Under the pieces are notes generated by a model. It did not search any database. It had not been told where the DNA came from and was given only the letters and a program-made list of their open reading frames with translations. Made by a program: the position numbers and the translations under genes. Shown here piece by piece: positions 10,729 to 20,053 of a DNA stretch of 64,000 nt. Positions within the stretch are counted from its first letter, which is position 1. Each line of letters opens with the position of its first letter. Origin of the DNA: Rhododendron vialii (lineage: Eukaryota; Streptophyta; Magnoliopsida; Ericales; Ericaceae); the NCBI RefSeq assembly GCF_030253575.1, contig NC_080557.1, positions 44,654,501 through 44,718,500 of the forward strand, given 5' to 3'.

Positions 10729-11075
10729 TATCCTATTTGTTTTTGTTTCAGGGCTATTTTTTTACTTGTGATTTAGGTCTAGGGAGAAGGAGTTATTGAT
10801 GGAGGTGAAGCATATGGCTATAGGGTGGCGTGGGGGTGATGGTGGTGAGGAACTCGGCGGGGGAATCGGGTGGTGTGGTGGTGGACTCGTGGATGAGAGT
10901 TAGGATTAGGGAGGAGGATGAGAGAGATTGCGGTAGCGATGAGAGGGTTACGGCAATGAGAGGATTAGGGAAGAGTTGTTTTAAGGCTATTTTATTCATT
11001 TTGTTGTAGTGTTTGGGGTGAAATACCAATGATGTCCTCCATTTTAACAAACAATAGGGACGGCGTTAGCTATTT

Positions 11076-11487
11076 TATCTATTCGCGCGAATAGATTATT
11101 TTTAATCTGTGCCGTCCAATGTCGAAACGAACAACTGACATCGTTTAACTCTGTAAAGAGCCGCCATAAATGAATAATCTCTCGTTATTTGGGAAGCAAT
11201 GCCTTCACTAAGTGGTTCACTAAAGTGACAAATCAAAGAACTACTACCTATCTAGAAAGAGTCCAATCTCAGTCGTTCAAAAGTATTTTGGATGATCCGG
11301 ATTAAAAATAATATATTTGCGTAAATGGATAATTTATTTGCACAAATAAATTATTTTTAATATGTGCCGTCCAATACTGAAATGAACGGCTGGCATCGTT
11401 CAACTCTATAAAGAGCGATAAGTATCTCTCATTATTTGGAAAGCAAGGCCTTCACTTAGTGGTACACTGAAATGACAAATCAAGGAA
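11076..11487. repeat. Two direct copies of a ~160-bp repeat
   Basis: The block at about 11,076-11,245 (with TGTGCCGTCCAATG, GCAATGCCTTCACTAAGTGG and GTGACAAATCAAAG) recurs at about 11,330-11,487 (TGTGCCGTCCAATA, GCAAGGCCTTCACTTAGTGG, ATGACAAATCAAGG). A third partial relative lies at about 8,915-8,985 (AGCAATGCCTTCCCTAAGTGG). Confidence 0.8.
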
Positions 11488-11587
11488 ACAGTAGTAGGTC
11501 AAATTGCAGTTAACAAAGGGGAGTGGGATTTTTTTGTTTTACTTATAATTCAGGTGTACGGACACCTCAACTAAGTAAAATATCGTA

Positions 11588-11820
11588 CTCCTTCCGGTTC
11601 TAAAATGAGTGACTTTTTTGGAAAAACGTGTCATTTTTAACTATTTATATCTTTTAATATGAGTGCTAAAAAATATGCAATATAGATATTGTTTGATAAA
11701 TTTTAATTTGTTCTATTAAACGAAATTTTCAAAATCACATAAAACTTCATAAATTGAAAGATATAAACATTTTAAAATGACATGGAGTCCCAAAAAAGTC
11801 ACTTATTTTGAAACGGAGAG
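11588..11820. mobile_element. Stowaway-type MITE
   Basis: The left end CTCCTTCCGGTTCTAAAATG follows a TA. The right end (ACTTATTTTGAAACGGAGAG) is its imperfect reverse complement and is preceded by CCCAAAAAAGTC. The CTCC(C/T)TCCG terminus and TA target are typical of Stowaway/Tc1-mariner elements. Length is about 233 bases with no coding capacity. Confidence 0.75.
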
Positions 11821-12164
11821 AAAAAATTTCAAAATCATATTGTTGTAGTAGGGGATTCTAACTATTCATATCGACCATGGATAATTGAGATCGCGCACTA
11901 CACCCATACAATATAGAACCCCGATTTGCAATTTGCCCTGTGATTCACATACGAAATCTTTGCTGGATTTATGTCTCGTTCTAGAAAACCTTCTTTAAAA
12001 ATATGTACTTATTACACATTTTCAAATTCAAAAATAATACAAATAAAAAATATTTTTTAAATTTTTTTTGCACCGATAAAAGATCTCAAACAATATTCAT
12101 ATTTCATATTTTGTAGATTTTCATAAGTCTATTACTCTTTGTAAATTTGAAATTGCTTTTTAAA

Positions 12165-12534
12165 AACAGCAGTGCTACAGTCACCGACCTCGTGTGGAGT
12201 CCACTCCAGGCCCCGCACGAATGATCCGAGCCGCTCAATAATTTTAAAAAAAAAATCAAGTGGGCCTCGTGAGAAATAAGCTCAATCCGATGTGTGTACG
12301 TGCTCGTTGCAAACTTTTGTTTTTGAACAGCTCGGATCATCTGATTTTGGAACGGCTCGGATCGAGCACGTACACACATCGGATTGAGCTTATTTCTCAC
12401 ACGGCCGACTCAGCTTTTTTTTTTTAAATTATTGAGCGGTTCGGATCATTCGTGCGGGGCCCAAAGTGGACCCCACACGGGGTCGGTGGCCGGTCACCGA
12501 CCCTCCCGATCGGTGAGTGTAGTGTTTCTGTTTT
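12165..12534. mobile_element. Foldback element with ~140-bp arms
   Basis: The left arm (ACAGTCACCGACCTCGTGTG, then CCCCGCACGAATGATCCGAG, then GAGAAATAAGCTCAATCCGA) is matched in inverted order by the right arm at about 12,360-12,515. The short middle part holds two CTCGGATC-type stretches. A hairpin of about 370 bases would form. No coding frame is present. Confidence 0.8.
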
Positions 12535-13278
12535 AAAAAAATATGAACTTATTTCCCGAACGGGGCCTACATACTCGAGTACAAAACACAGTACTACCAC
12601 TAAAGGCGGCAATGTTAACTGTGTGACTGGTGACCTCTGGCCAGTGTCCTAACTGACTTCTCTTTCACCCCGTTTTTAATACACTCCTGTTTCTTCACTT
12701 TTTCAGCTTTGGGCCATACCATACTTGGCTATGCATTGGCACAGAGCACAAAGCTCACTCCCAGCGCCCCCCGCGTGTTGGGTGACTCGGGTCATTGAGG
12801 CCTACTAAAAAGCAGGAGCGAGACACTCACTGCGCAGCTACGCTGTCTTGTTTAGTGCGCGATTTGAACCGTTTATCTCTATAACTAATGGTTCAGTTTC
12901 ATCTCGATTCTTAAGTAGTATACCAATTTTAATATTCAGTGTTGAATGCCAAAAAATTATAGGAGTAAATGCTAAGGAAACTTGAGGCTTTACGCAGCGG
13001 TACGGTCCCGGAGCTCCCAATGAACTTTTTTTGAGAGGGGACGCGTGAGTGCAGTACCAATCTGCCACAGAAACAGAGCCCCAACTCCAGTTCATTGCTT
13101 GAAAACTCATTGGGAAATGCAGTAATCATCGACAAACATGGCCAGAAGGCCCAAAACACTTGACTAGCTCCCCTGATTTTAAACAAAAAGGGAAGGATGT
13201 TAAAAGAAGAACTAAACAAAGTAAAAAAAAAAAAAGCAAATTAAAGCAAACCCTATCTCTCCCTTCCCCTCTCTCCCA
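12535..13278. other. Intergenic, nothing recognised
   Basis: No gene or clear repeat boundary seen. Confidence 0.3.
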
Positions 13279-13390
13279 CCTTTGTCACTTTTGTGTTTGC
13301 GACCGTGAAACTTTATTAATCTTGCCGAGCAAAAAAAAACTTTATTAATCTTACTTTGTCACTTTCGTGTTTGCGACCGTGAAAACTTTT
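13279..13390. repeat. ~73-bp direct duplication containing a 13-nt retroposon scrap
   Basis: CTTTGTCACTTTTGTGTTTG with GCGACCGTGAAA (about 13,280-13,310) is repeated at about 13,353-13,385. Inside, AAACTTTATTAATCTT occurs at 13,308-13,323 and 13,337-13,352 around GCCGAGC plus A6. Confidence 0.85.
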
Positions 13391-13904
13391 ACTGTCTCTC
13401 TGGGTTGCCAAGCCTAATCCCTTCGCTTTTTCTCCTTAATTTTTAAGAATATCTCTCTTTGGATCCTATCATACCTGTTCTCTCTCTTTTTTCCACGATC
13501 ATGGATGCCGAGATCAGCTTACACCTCAACTAATTACTTCTCCGATTTGATTAAAGATAGATCATCTACGTCAGGATTAAAGAATTCACCAAAAATTAAT
13601 TTATGACGAGCTAATTCCAAAAATTAAACCGTAATCAATTATTTAGATAACAAACTTATCAATCAACCGGACTAATTCTTGAAACTTCGTCCTCGCTCTG
13701 CCATTTTAAAACCATCTACACGCTACACCCAAAAATAAAGCAACAAAGACACTTTTTTCACACCCTCCTATCTTTCCATCCTTCAGCATTTATAACTAAC
13801 CACGCTTACACACCGGAAAGGAGCAACAAAGAACACCCATTTTTCCAACTCTTTAAGATCGGGTCAAATCTCTCTAAACTAGCTCCAAATCTGTTCAGAC
13901 CACC

Positions 13905-13917
13905 ATGGATGTAAGCC

Positions 13918-13950
<33 letters not shown>

Positions 13951-16026
13951 AATTTCCATGTTTGTTTTAAGCGTATAATTCTTATTTCAAACAACTACAT
14001 TGGTTGAATTTCACATCTATATGTGTTGTTTCTGACTCTGCCTCTGTGTGCAGGACTATTGGAGAAGCCATGTGCCGGCTTTCGGCAGCTGGGATTGCGC
14101 TGATGATCATGACCTCCCTTTTACTCAGTGTTTTGACTCGGCGAGGCAACCCGGGTTGGTTCACTACAGTTACCCGGAACTAGATCGTGATTTGTATGTC
14201 GCCGGCGACTTGTACGAGAACGACGTGGTTACTCCGGCCATGATCGTTGTTCCTCGTCGAAGGGTATGGCCTCCCAAAACAAAAACCACATTTGACATTC
14301 GATAATACTAGAGCAAAGCTACCGACACAAATTTAAAACACAATGCTAGAGTCGCTAGACACAACTTTGTCTAGAGCCATTCGATAAATATGGGTCCGAA
14401 CAGTTGTCTTTTAAAATTGTGTTTGTAAATTTTTTGATAACATTATGCAGAGCACAAATTTGTACTATCACATTTTGAGTACTACGTGAAGTATATACGG
14501 GTAGAATATGCTCGCGCTTGTCGTGTCGTAGATCAAATTCTACGAATATTTTGGTGACACGTCACATGCTACACGTTTTGTCACAGCATTGCTTTTTGAC
14601 ATTTTTGGAAATTGGAAGCAATTTCTCTGTTTATTTAAAAGCAAAACTCTGTTTTCTTTTCTTTCCCTTTCCTTGTAGGAAAAAGCAGGTTACCCACATG
14701 TGAAAGAGGCGGAAAAGGAGGAGTGGGCGGCATGTGATGTGAAGGAACCACCGAGTCCGGTTGGGCCGCCGCCGAGAAAAGCTCCGAAACCGGTGGACGA
14801 AGATCTCTACCGGATCTCGCCGGAGCTCCTCCGTGCTAAATCCAAAAGAGTGAGTTCTCTCTCCACCGCATTCCTCCTTCAAGTTTTTCAGAACTCCTCT
14901 AACGGCCCTCCAAAATTCGAGTATTTCAAAAAAGTCCCCAATGCACACTTTTTTTTGTTTTACTGTATTAACCTTTGTTTCGAAAGTACTGCAGTACCTC
15001 TTAACTATTTCACCACAGTAATAGGAGTACTCTGACCAAGAAAAAAACAGTAATAGGAGTACAATAGATTTTGTTGACTTGATTTGTGAATGTCCTTTTT
15101 GTCTTTTCTCTATTGTTTTTTTCAAACGGCAGGAGAAACTTTATTAATTCTTGAAATTGTTATAAAGATTAAAAGAGCAAAAATTTGATGGCATTATATT
15201 CTTAAATAAAACTACGAACAATCCTGTGCTTAAGAATTCGAGATCCAAATTTGAGATTGAAAAGTTGCTGACAAAGAGAACACTCATAAGGTCAAGCCCA
15301 AAACATCTATTGACTCTTTTCTCAATTGTAGAAAGCCTATAAGCTTTTATTTTTGAAAACAACCTTTATACATTAGACGCCGAATTTTATATTTCCGTCA
15401 TCATATTAATTTACGAAAAGCTCATAATTTTTGAGAAAAAAGATTAATGTATACGTAGAGGAACAACTAATATTCTCATTATAAGTTACTAATTTTCTTT
15501 AGTACTCCTATCTTGGCTATCTTGGACATTGAAACAAAATGTGTCTTGGACACTGCTCTACCTGTCCGGCACCTATATTACTGCAATCACATTCATAGAC
15601 ATTGTACTAGCAAAACCGTGGTGAAATAAAGGGAGAGAAAAAAGCAAAAAAAAATGAACAGGAAAAGGTTTAATTGAAGCATGGATTAGCAGTAGCATCA
15701 CTACTTGTCCACCGCAGGCCCCACCGGAAAGGGGCGGACAAAGCGGGATGCGCTCGGTCTACTCGGGTTTCTGCACAATTCCAAATATTCCCGCATAGTA
15801 TATACTGTACTATACTCGGCCACTACGGGCCCTGCCTGCCGGCACTGGAGATACAAAAATTTGAATCATGTGATTGTGGTTCAATGGGCCCATCCATCCA
15901 TAGAATCCCATTATCCTTTAAAACTATTTTCATGTTATTATTGAATTTAACTAGTGTTTATTTTTCTTCCAGAAGAGAGGATGTGGTTTCTTTTCCAGCT
16001 GCCTGCAACCGAGCTGTGATTCTTGA
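13905..16026 (+). CDS. RIN4/NOI-like protein (four exons)
   Basis: Inferred exons are 13,905-13,910, 14,054-14,263, 14,679-14,849 and 15,973-16,026. All joins are in phase 0 with GT-AG borders, giving 146 residues. The first exon codes only Met-Asp. Residues 9-16 read VPAFGSWD, fitting the VPxFGxW core of the RIN4/NOI domain, the site cut by the bacterial protease AvrRpt2 in RIN4 proteins. It continues DHDLPFTQCFDSARQPGL and GDLYENDVVTPAMIVVPRRR. Exon 3 is Pro/Lys-rich with DEDLYRISPELLRAKSK. Exon 4 is Cys-rich (RGCGFFSSCLQPSCDS), as expected for a lipid-modified membrane-binding end. RIN4-type proteins act in immune signalling at the plasma membrane; that role here is inference. A (CT)n tract follows the first donor, and a truncated copy lies at 9.3-9.95 kb. 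Confidence 0.8.
13921..13948 (+). repeat. (CT)n microsatellite in intron 1
   Basis: About 28 bases of CT repeat start ten bases after the first donor of the RIN4-like gene. A similar intron-start CT tract occurs in the acidic-protein gene at 7.0 kb. Confidence 0.9.
15016..15062 (+). mobile_element. Ultra-short retroposon insertion with 15-bp target duplication
   Basis: CAGTAATAGGAGTAC at 15,016-15,030 and 15,048-15,062 flanks 17 bases: TCTGACCAAG followed by seven A. It lies in intron 3 of the RIN4-like gene. Confidence 0.75.
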
Positions 16027-16261
16027 ATCTGCATGGATGGGTAGAGCAGAGCTTATAGTAATATGGAAAAAGGGACAATGAGGAAAACCTTTTATCATGC
16101 CTGTGTCTGTGTGTGGGGGGTACTAATAATTACAGTACCTTTTTTGTGTGCCAAAAGAGATTGTTGGCCTGAGAAGATGAAACTTCCATTTGATGTAGTA
16201 GTAATGGCTAAAGGGACCGATCAAAAGAAAGGTTAATGGTTATAGCCTTGTAGGGTACTCT

Positions 16262-16309
16262 TCTTGCCAAAGAGATTTTTTTTTTTTTGATCCTCTTGCC
16301 AAAGAGATT
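16262..16309 (-). mobile_element. Ultra-short retroposon insertion with 16-bp target duplication
   Basis: TCTTGCCAAAGAGATT at 16,262-16,277 and 16,294-16,309 flanks 16 bases that read, on the minus strand, GGATC followed by eleven A. Confidence 0.75.
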
Positions 16310-16467
16310 GTTCTTCTGTTTTGGACCTCTCTGCTAGCTCTGTTGTATGTACTGAAAATACAGTTGGAATTTGAGCTTAAGCCAAGTAAAATTATCAAGT
16401 GGGTTCCTTTTCATAATTGGTTATTCTGTTTTATATTTGCTCCGTCACCCATTGATGAGATTATCGG

Positions 16468-16673
16468 ATCCTCTCCGGTACGTAGTTTGGACTGGACGTG
16501 ACAGTCCAAACTTGAAACGTCTATTATTGCGATAAATGGTCTATTGCTACAATAAATGCTCAGAAACTGTTACCCGTGAGAGCAAACTTTGAGCAAATTC
16601 GAACCATTTATTACAATCATGTATGGTTTAGATTTGGATTGTTCCGTCCAGTTCAAAACTTCGACGAGAGGAT
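16468..16673. mobile_element. MITE with ~50-bp imperfect inverted ends
   Basis: The left end ATCCTCTCCGGTACGTAGTT followed by TGGACTGGACG pairs with the right end (reverse complement ATCCTCTCGTCGAAGTTTTG followed by AACTGGACGG). The interior holds two ATAAATG-rich stretches. No coding capacity. Confidence 0.65.
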
Positions 16674-17666
16674 AAACAAATGATTATTCGTGAGCATTGG
16701 GTTGAGTTATGGAAATTACTGAATTCTACTTCTATTTACTATACTATACACTCTACAGTTAATTTGGATAACTGAATTCTACTCCTATTTATTACACTCT
16801 AAAGTTTATTTGCATTGGGTTGAGTTATGGAAATGCGAAAAATGATACTAGGTCAAGGAGTAGATGTATTGCTCTCGACAAAATATAGCGATTTGCAGAA
16901 AACCTCACCACAATTATGTCGACTCCAAAACTAAGGTCCGCATGCTATGAGTTATAAAAAGTGTAAAGAATAGAACCCAAGCAGTAAGCGATAAATAATC
17001 AAGGCGACTAGTCACACCTTGAAGCTTTGCCCGTAAATGGCGAGTGAAGAGTCCTAAGACAATTCCAAGGTAGTTGGAATAATTCTTTTAGATTATTTTT
17101 TTTTTTGAATTACCAGTTCCTCTTGACGGAAGAAGTATCATGAGAATTTTACCTCTTAATAGAATTCACTATAGACAAAATCCAAAACAGCTGGAGTAGA
17201 TTTTTTGGATTATTTTCTTCTTTTCTGCACATTTTTAATTTTTGTTTGTTTTTTAAAATTCTCGATTTCTCTCATTGACACAAATTAATAACATACAAAA
17301 ATTTGACGCAAAATTATTTTTTTGAATAAAGACGAAAAAAAACAATAATAAAGTTAGGCCAAACATTGCTTTATCAAATTCGTAGTAGTAATCCTTAGGA
17401 TCGAAAAGAAAAATTAGTAGCAGTAAAATTAGGCCAAATCTTTCTTTGGTTCTTATCCTAATGCTCTTTTATCTAAACACTAATCCAAATCAGTTACGTA
17501 GTCAGTTAGGATCCTATTAGCTCGCACCCATTGAACTCAAATACTAACAACGTCTTGATCTTCTTCTACCCTTCCACTACTCTCTGGATAGATCTAATCT
17601 ACATATATATATCCATCTACGGATTTTCTTTTTCTGTCTTTGGCTACTTCTCTCTCATCAACAAGA
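16674..17666. other. Upstream region of the serine-rich-related gene
   Basis: AT-rich DNA with a short direct repeat (ACTGAATTCTACT-type, about 16,719 and 16,773). The probable promoter and 5' UTR of the next gene lie at its end. No additional gene seen. Confidence 0.35.
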
Positions 17667-18652
17667 ATGCCGTCGGAGTCACAAACACTCGAGGCATCCC
17701 CGAACCGCTTGTATGTTCTTCGATTTCCATACTCCCTGCTCCGTCCTAAATCGCTCAACCTTTTGGGTAATCGCATTGAAAATGTTTTACACCGATTTTT
17801 TCTTCTCAAGGCGGTGTAAAAAAAATTGGAAAAAAAATTCATGCTAATGCATTGGTAGATTTATTCGTGCAAAAAGCACGATTACCCAGAAAAGGTTGAG
17901 CAATTTGAGACGAAGAGGGTATGTGTTTCTCCCTTGTTCGTCAGAATTTTGAACGCAAACACTATAGTGTCACGTAAGATACGCGTCGGTAGACTTATCT
18001 TTCTTTTTCGCTAATATTTTCTTGTTTCTCTGTGTCTTTTGTTATGCCCCCATCTGTTTCTTGAGTGTGACTACATGGCCCTTTTCATGAGCACAGGGCA
18101 TATACACTTCTGAAAAAAAAAGACCAGTTTCAGAACTTAGTTCGATTTTATTTCTCCGTCCAGGGATGAATCTAGGTTTCGAATATGAAAAGTCAGTTAT
18201 GTAGACCAAGAAATCTTTACTACCCCTACCTGTGAATGTGATGAATATGTACCCATTTCATATATCTTACTGATGCATACAGGCCTAAGAAGAGGAATGG
18301 GATGTCAAATCAGGAAGCAGCAATAGCTAAAGCAATGCAGAATGTATTGAAGAACAAGAATGCGATAGGAAACAAACCGAATCCGGCGTCCAAAAGTAGA
18401 TGCATATGCGCTCCAACTACCCATGTCGGATCATTCAGGTGCCACCTGCACCGGATCAGCACAGCTCAGAAATCGTCGCATCAGTTATTAGAACACAAGT
18501 GGAATGCTCGAAGAATCATCTCCACGGACACAGACATGCAGCAGCTTGGCCATCAGCTATCCCGATTCGGAACTGCTGCTTTGAACAAGGAAGAACGTCA
18601 TAGTTTAGCCTTGAATTCCTCTCAAGTCACGGCAACCGATGGTTTATATTGA
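17667..18652 (+). CDS. Serine-rich-related small protein with CxCAPTTHxGSFRCxLHR motif (two exons)
   Basis: Inferred exons are 17,667-17,710 and 18,283-18,652. Exon 1 ends in phase 2 (TT|GTATGT) and exon 2 starts after CATACAG with G, completing a Leu codon. The product has 137 residues and begins MPSESQTLEASPNRLPKKRN. The key motif at residues 55-72, CICAPTTHVGSFRCHLHR, is the signature of a plant family annotated as serine-rich protein-related. Its two paired Cys and two His suggest metal binding, but no biochemical function is known to me. The C-terminal half (about 73-137) is hydrophilic and shows no domain. A complete Stowaway element sits in the intron at 17,732-17,919. The frame is intact; the short alternative starting at Met-22 (18,302) is possible if exon 1 is not used. 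Confidence 0.75.
17732..17919. mobile_element. Stowaway-type MITE in the intron
   Basis: The left end CTCCCTGCTCCGTCCTAAAT and the continuing CGCTCAACCTTTTGGGTAATCG are matched inverted by CGATTACCCAGAAAAGGTTG at the right, ending GACGAAGAGGG. Target duplication is TA (17,730-17,731 and 17,920-17,921). It is 188 bases long with no coding frame. Confidence 0.85.
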
Positions 18653-18788
18653 TAGGTTATGTCGATGTTCTTTTGCTGTTTGATTTTTCATTCTAGCTCT
18701 GTGACTAGTTAACTGGGAATCAGAAGGATTAGGGTGTAAAAAGTAAGGATTTCTCCAGTAAATAAATTGTACATAGTACTATTAGCAT

Positions 18789-19860
18789 ATGAAGCAATTG
18801 GTTCTCAAAATTTTCAGCACCAAACAACAGAAGGTAACAGGAATGGGATCTACGGAGATCGGTTCAATGATAGAACCGATAGTCCAATTGTGTTTGTTAA
18901 GACATTTGACTAAACTACGAAGCGTTGCAAAGCCTGACACGAAGTACTTGAGAACACGAGCATTCCATCCTCAAAATCTACCCCCTGTTACAAGTCGTCC
19001 CATCAAACGCACACGAAGGAAGGTTTATGTGGACACTAGAAATAGGGGAAAGTGATCAATATGATATTTGATGAACGTATTCATAAGCATTTAGGCAAGC
19101 AGAGAGCAGAAAATTCCAATACACAAAATTCCAAAAAAATCCTCAAAAGTGTTCTTCCTGCAGATCTCATCTCCTCTATAAAGTTACATGAGAATGTACA
19201 ATTAGAAAACCTATCAGTTCTCATGCTAAACATTTTGGCACACGTTCATCAGCCTCTTTCTGATTGTGGGAAGTATCTCCGAGCGTCAAATGGTCGGTTG
19301 TTGGATACCGAATCATCCAATACAAAACCTGTTCCTCTGTCCATAGGCGCAAAAGCTGCAAAACAAGAACATACTAGTGAGAATTACACTCCATCCAACA
19401 TTTGACAACAAAAAAAACACAGCAGCTCAGCTCAACTTGGTTTAGTCAATCCTGTTGAAGCCAGTTCACTATGCTTAAAGGAACTCATGCCCAACTCGCT
19501 ACGTCCATCCTCCCAACGTTATGTGGCTAAAATACCTTGTTTGCAAAGTGGGATGGACATCATAAACCTAACTTCTGGCAGAATTTACAGGAAATCGAGA
19601 TGTAGCAGTCAACGAAGAGAGTTTCGCAAAGGGTGGTGTGCGTAAAACCTATTCTCTAGCACTATTAGCAAAACCGTACCTAAAACTCTTTTCATGTTTT
19701 CAGCCTTGCAGAAAGCAACTCAACAAAATGAACTATTTGGGGATGGCAACATGAAGGATGAAAACAGTTTTGCACAACCTTTGCAACAAGCAATTGATTT
19801 CAAGAAAATTGAGCCTTTCATCTGCAAATACAGAAGTTGAAGGTATGGAGAAAGGGAAAC
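18789..19860 (+). pseudogene. Decayed coding-like stretch of unknown family
   Basis: Consecutive frames have protein-like composition but are broken. About 18,789-19,055 ends with PDTKYLRTRAFHPQNLPPV and KRTRRKVYVDTRN. The frame at 19,052-19,405 includes KILKSVLPADLISSIKLHEN. The same frame continues after a stop with RYVAKIPCLQSGMDIINL (to about 19,650). A last piece at about 19,705-19,840 reads FGDGNMKDENSFAQPLQQ and stops after KYRS. No family is recognised. It could be an old pseudogene or exons of a gene whose splice sites I could not join, located just downstream of the serine-rich-related gene. Confidence 0.35.
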
Positions 19861-20053
19861 TATAACTTAATGCTACCATATTTGGCACATGGCTTAAGTC
19901 ACGTTCATTTATGTAGCTGAACTTGCCAGAAGACTCTCACTATCGAACAAACAAATTCCTAATGATGGCCCCCCATGAGCTCAAATCACTCAACAATCGA
20001 ACAAAGTAGTAACTGAATAAAACAAATGAACAATTAAAACTAACTAAACCTAC

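Larger units (their letters stand above)
10010..11070. mobile_element. Possible Pack-MULE-like element around a PRA1 fragment
   Basis: Left sequence near 10,075-10,115 (AAAGGAGGGCATTTTTGATATTTCAC) matches, inverted and imperfectly, the right sequence near 10,995-11,060 (reverse complement AAAATGGAGGACATC then TTGGTATTTCAC). Between them lies the PRA1 pseudogene. Capture of a gene fragment between degenerate terminal repeats is typical of Pack-MULEs. I could not define the exact ends or a target duplication, so this is tentative. Confidence 0.4.

Noticed and set aside
14631-15125. 164-codon minus-strand frame
   Set aside because: It is antisense to exon 3 of the RIN4-like gene and runs through introns; no family resemblance.
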